From Crocodylus rhombifer (taxonomy: Eukaryota > Chordata > Crocodylia > Crocodylidae), in contig JAVSML010024427.1 in NCBI GenBank assembly GCA_038503035.1, positions 1-64,000 on the forward strand: 64,000 bases of DNA, in the 5' to 3' direction. This document shows, one piece after another, positions 52,301 to 58,300 of this stretch. Position numbers and translations under genes: made by a program. The notes under the pieces were generated by a model. That model worked only from the letters and a program-made list of their open reading frames with translations. It made no database searches and was not told the origin of the DNA. The stretch's first letter is position 1. Each line of letters starts with the position of its first letter.

Positions 52301-55300
52301 CCACATGGGCTCACAGAGAACAGAACCTGCCCTGGTCTCAGTTCATCAAGGCAGTCAAGCACTTGCTTTTGTCCTGTTGACTTTAATCTGAATTAAGACC
52401 CCCTGTGAGCAAACCTCCTAAAGGCAATGGGACCACTTGCAAAGCCGCATACAAGTTTTGCAAAGATTTATGCATGTTCTTTGCTTTAGGCACGGGGTAT
52501 GTATGAAGGGGCATATTCAGCATATGTAGAGTGAAACCAATGTGTAAGTCTTAGCAGAACTGGGGTGTGTGGCACTGTAAGCTTGCCAGATGAGGGGCAT
52601 AAATGTAGTTTTCTTCTTTGGGATCCTGTGGCTGCCAAAATGCAAATAATAATGAACAGGGTGGCAGAATTGAGAATCATACACCCCTTTTTTCAATGAT
52701 GTCAGCGTTGCACGGTGTGAGATAAAAGGTGGGACGTTCATATTGCCTGACTGTTACAGTCGCAAACATGTATTTGGCCATGAGGCATCACTTGCTCCTG
52801 GGTATGACCTGAGTGCAAGGGGAGGCACAGAAGTCATTCCCTGCCCTGTCTCCAGTGGGACATTGTGCAGAGGACGAGGTCCACCCTGCTCTTGTCACCA
52901 CTTCCACCAAAGCCACCATCATCATAAACAAACTAGGCCAGCTGTGACACATCCTGTATCCCTGAAGGCTGCAGTCCAAAGGAAAATGATGACAGTTGTC
53001 CAAATTGAGCCCTGTCCCCAATGCATGGGATTTTTCTCTCCTGCAGATCATCTCTGGCCAGCAGCTGCCCAAGGTGAACAAAAGCAAAAACTCCATTGTG
53101 GATCCCAGGGTCACAGTCGAGATCTACGGGGTTCAGCAGGACAGCGACAAGAAACAAACCAGGGTCATTGAAAACAACGGTAAGGGGGAATTCAGGCTTG
53201 TGGAGCAGTCCAAGACATTGTAATTCACACCTAGCCCACCATCTAAATACGCAGAGGTGGGGCAGAGGCAGCAATTTGTCTCCCACAAGACAGCCAGGCA
53301 GCAGGCAGCCGACAGGTCCCCCTCCACCTTCCTCACAGGGGTAGGAAAGGGCACTCCTCTTGGCAAACACACACAAAGGCTGTGGTTTTTTTGTTTGGGA
53401 TCCAAGCCAAGCATATGAAAAGACATGCACATTTTCTCCAGGGCTATGAACATGTTCCTCTTCCTCCTTTCCTGTTTGAGACTTCAATCAGGGGACGTGG
53501 CTGGGCTCCAGCCATTCGTGCCCATCTCCTCTTCTGTTTTCTAATCTAGTTCTGCCCCACGCTTTTCCAGTCGCAAGGCCGCATGATTTTCATGGCTGGC
53601 AAATGCTCCTGAGCTCCTGTTGTCTGCAGTGAGTTTACTGGCAGGGATGTTCACAGAAACGGCGAGTTTCAAGTGAACGCTGAAGCACGGGATGTGAATC
53701 TCAGGTCTGTAGCAGTGAGCATTTGAATTGGAAAGTGGACCACAGGCGGTAAACTCATTAGAAGCTCTGTCCCGCAAGGCCTGGAGGTCCAGAGTTGTTG
53801 GAGTTAGGAGCTAGATCCAGTGTAAAACTTAAGAGCACCCAGTTGTCATCCTGCCGGCGGCACTTCTGGACATGTGCAGAAGTTCCCGACACATCTGCAT
53901 CTCAGCAGCAGTGTACCCCGTCCAGCAAAGCCTCAAGTACGTCCCCTCCACTCGCTCCAAACCTTGAAATGTGCCTGTGAAAATGTTCCCGGGATGTCCC
54001 CAGTGTCCTTTGTCCATTGCTCTAAAGACCAAGGTCTTGAAAGGGATGCTCCTGAGTGTCTTCACCAGCTTACTGCTGGGTTTGGAGCACACATGTGAGG
54101 AACAGATCATGCTCAGAGTACCCATGCCCAGTGTACCCATGTCCTAAGGCAACTTTAGGCATGACCTTGTTCAACATTAAGCAACACTGAGCAACCTTCT
54201 GCCCGTGCCATCAGTTGGCCAAGTCCGCATGGTAATAACACATGGGAGGTTGCTCTCAGCAGTCGCTCCCCAGCTCTGGCGCATCCTCTGTCTCGAGGCC
54301 CACGTGGACATCTTTAGGTAGTGCTGGGAGACCTTCCTATTTGGACAGGTGTTTAACAAAAAAAGCTAACCTGAGATATTGTGTTGGGGATTTCTGTCTT
54401 GTGTCACAGCTCTAGTTGCCTTTTAAGATGTTTTGTTCTCTTGTTTATTCTCCTGTTCTGTGTTATTCTGGTCATTTATTGTAAGCCAGCTTGATCCTTT
54501 GTTGGGAAGAGTGGCCTATACATCCAATAAATAAGCAAATATAATTAATCAGTCTGGGCACCACCTAGACAGCAGCAGGGCTTGTGGGTTGCGATTTTGG
54601 AAGTCAGCTCCTCTGTTTCACCTGATCGTGCTTTAAGCAGCGATGAGCATGGGCTCGTGATGCAAAAGGGGACAGGGATTTTCTGAGCATCCGCTGCCCA
54701 GTACATGTGCACGTTCCTACCCCGTGGTCAAAGAAAGCCAGCCCGCGCTAAGGTGTCCCTCAGTGAAAGATGGCTAAGCTGCCATGGCTTAGTTATTTCC
54801 CACGGGGCAAGAGTGTGCAAACACAGAGCAGCTGACGTACCATGAAGCTCCTTTCCCATTTATCTCGTAACAGCTTACTTGTTCTTCTGTCAGTCCTCTA
54901 AGTCTTTCATCATATTTTTTCCCATTGTTGTCTAAATATCTGGCTTCGAGTGTCTTCCCTCAAAGTCAGTAAGAGTTCACCACCCCAGAGGAATACTTAG
55001 CATCTTACAGGAGTGAGTCTTAGATCAGGGAACACATTAAATAGGAGCTGAGGGTCTCCAGCATTTCTGGCTATTAGATCAGTACCATGTGGTGACCATA
55101 GGGGACAATATTCAGCCTTTGCTTTTGGTACCTGTAAGTCCCCCCAACAGCTGACTGCATTGCTTTGGGGCTAAGGGTGTCAAACCAGTTTTGGTACGGT
55201 AGGCAACTTTCTCTTGGCCTCCCACAAGGTGTGAACAGGCTGAGTGCTCTAGAGCTTTTAGGTGTTAATTAAAAGGGCTGTTCTGACCTGAGCTATCAAG

Positions 55301-58300
55301 GGAATTGGTCTTCATAAACAAGCTGTGGGGCTATTTGTTCAACCTTTTCACTGCGATGTACTATCAAACGATCATATCATGCAGCGGTGCACACACCCAT
55401 GTGGTAAGAAGGTACATCCTATAGCATGTTGACTATCTTGGAGGAAAGAGGCACTCCCAGCTGATCTCATCTAGGAGTCAACAAGTTAACACCCAAAAGG
55501 AGACATTTTCAGAGGCACACAATAGATTCCCAGCATCCACTGAGAGCCTACGGGGCTGTCTAAAATGTCCTTCTGAAGCCAAAGAAATCCGTCTTACTCA
55601 TTTAGATATATTTTACACTGATGTCAGCTCACAGATTTTATTGCAAGTCTTACAATCATTTCGTTTTTTACTTAAGATCCCAGCACTGGGACTCCTGGGA
55701 TCCATGCAAATCTCTGCTTTCGTTAAAAGCGTTTTTATGCAGTTTTTATCCCTCATTTTTGCAGACTTTATAAAGGCCTGCAAATATATCCAGAACATAT
55801 CTTTAAGCCTGAAAGTGTATCTTAAAGACCCAGAAACAAGGCAGCAAATAGAAAGCATCCCCATGTTTATTGTTTTCTGGCTATTTTTAAATTAATCTCA
55901 TGGTGGTTTTTGTGATTCTGGCTCGTGACTGGAGAACACTTGGAGCTGCTGATGCTGATGTTGGTTCAGGAACAAAGGGGTTAAGGAATGGGTTTGCACA
56001 AGTCTACATATCCAGGCAGTCTTCATCTTTTGAGAACAGACTGAACTTGGACTAGCCACAAAGCCTTCCTTGGTGAAGCCTACAGAGTCATCCAGCAAAC
56101 CAGGGGTATTTAACAGCGGCTCTCATTCAGGAAAGGCTGAGCCCAGCCCTGCTGTAATCTCACCTCCTGTGCATGTTACTGAGGACACCGCACCCAGGAG
56201 GCTTGAGTCCTCTGCCTGCCTTTTTAGAGGAGGCTTCAGACCAGATCCACCTGCGTGGCTCCCTCCCTGCCGAGGATGGTCTCTCGGGAGTGACTCTTCG
56301 GCATCGCAAGAATAAACCTGGGTGATCGAGACAGCACTAAGCCTTCTGCTCATTCAGACGGTCTTGAATGGAAGTCCTTCCTCATTAAAGCTGTTGCTTG
56401 CTTTGTGACAAACTCAGCTTTGATTGTGCATTTTACCAGGTCGCATATTTCCCGGCACTAGCAGCAATCTGGCTGCACCTGGCCCTTATTTAAACAACCC
56501 CAAATGCAGTCGGGGACCAGATACAGGGCTTGGGTGAAAGACTGATCTCTGATCTCTGTTGCGTTCCTTGAGTTGATCTGGGATATTGCTGTTCAGTGCT
56601 GGATCCTGCAGCTTTGTTGTCACCTGAGTAACCCCTTGACACGAACACGTGGCAAGGGGTAACGCTGCTAACTCTCACGTGCAAATCCGAGGCCTCTGCT
56701 AGGGCCGCAGCCCCACAGAGCAGATACTCCCTTTGCTGCACACCACGGAGTCGGCCCACTGCAAGGGGGCTGCTGCAGGGTACTAGAGAGAGCAGGGCAA
56801 TGCCACATGGGCGAGAGAGATGTCCTGGAGGCTGAGGGGCACTGGGAACCCAGGTCTGGTTAGACATGCTAGAAAAGGTCCGCTTGCTTGCTTCTAGGAA
56901 ATGATTTTGTGGTTTGCCTGATTGCAATGAGTTTATGGATTCATTGGGTGAAATCTGAGCTCCATCTGAGACTCCCATTGACTTCAGCAGGGCCAGGATT
57001 TTACACCTGGATGTTAAAGCCAGTCGGCTCCTTTGGCTGGTCTTCCGGTCAAACTGCACCGCTGGGGCAAAAAGGGAGCTGTCTGAAGGACACCAAGCAA
57101 GGCTCAAACTGCATGTCTCCCTCTGTTTTCTGCTCCTTTTCTCTTTCCTTGTTCAGGGTTTAACCCCATGTGGGATGAGGAGTTCCAGTTCAACATTGAC
57201 GTCCCTGCGCTTGCCCTGGTCCGTTTTATGGTGGAAGACTTTGACGTGTCAACCAAGAATGACTTTATTGGGCAGTATACCCTGCCCTTCGCCAGCCTAC
57301 AGCAAGGTAAGGAGCCGTGTGGGAAGCAGAGCCTGGTCGGAGCTGCCCAGGCTGCTGGGCCCTGGCGCGCTACAGCGCCTTGGACAGAAGAGCAGCCCGG
57401 GGTGTCCCAGGCTCTCCACTGTGACCATGGGGCCGTTTCCTCTCTCGGTAGCTGCCTTTGTTGTTTCTACGTCTGTGTTTGAAGCCGATCTCCCTAGACC
57501 AGGCTCGCTTGGCTTTCGGAGACTGCCCATGCTGGGCTTCAGGGTCCGGTAGGTCCCATTGCGCTGACCGCTGAAGGACGTTGTCACCATTTTGAGGACC
57601 CGGTAATACCCAGCGACAAAGCGTACAGGGGGTTCCCGCACACCTGGGTACCCCGGCAGCCGCTGGAAGCAGGATGTGATTTTAATTTAGTCTGAACGGC
57701 TTTAACTTCAGACAGCGGAGGTAAAACAGACCAACTTCTGATTGGCCTGTCTGTAGTTTCACATTTAACTGCTCGCAGAAACCCGGGCCCCGCAGGAAAT
57801 GAGCCCTGTAAAGTCAGGTCTCTGCTGTTTGAGTCAGCACACAGCTCGGGCCAACTTTTCAGCTGCAGCATAAAACCCAGGATGTGAATGGATGTGGTTA
57901 TGCATGATCTCCTATAGTCTAAAGGTGCCAGACCTGAATTTTTGGGTCTTATTGAAGCTCTGACAGTTGTAGTCCTATCAACTTAATGCCCAGCACAAGC
58001 AGAGCTGGACAAAGGGACAAATACAGACTTTAAAATCAGCTTATATTATTTGTTGGCTGTAGGGAAGCAATGACTAACATAGGGTCCTAGGATTTGGGAG
58101 CTGGCTCTCCCACTGGCCACGTGACAAGCCCAGCACCTCTCGCTGAGATCTCTCTGATCCATCCTGGTCCACGGGGCACGAGCACCTTAGTGTTTCTCAG
58201 TGAACTCTGTGGCTGGAGGGGCTGTAGGAAAGTAAAACTTTGTTGTGGGCTGTACGATACCATTGTAGTGTACTACAGTACAGTGCCTTATTTGCTGTAT

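Noticed and set aside
52933..53487. 184-codon minus-strand frame across exon 13
   Set aside because: Antisense of a confirmed coding exon; no independent signature.
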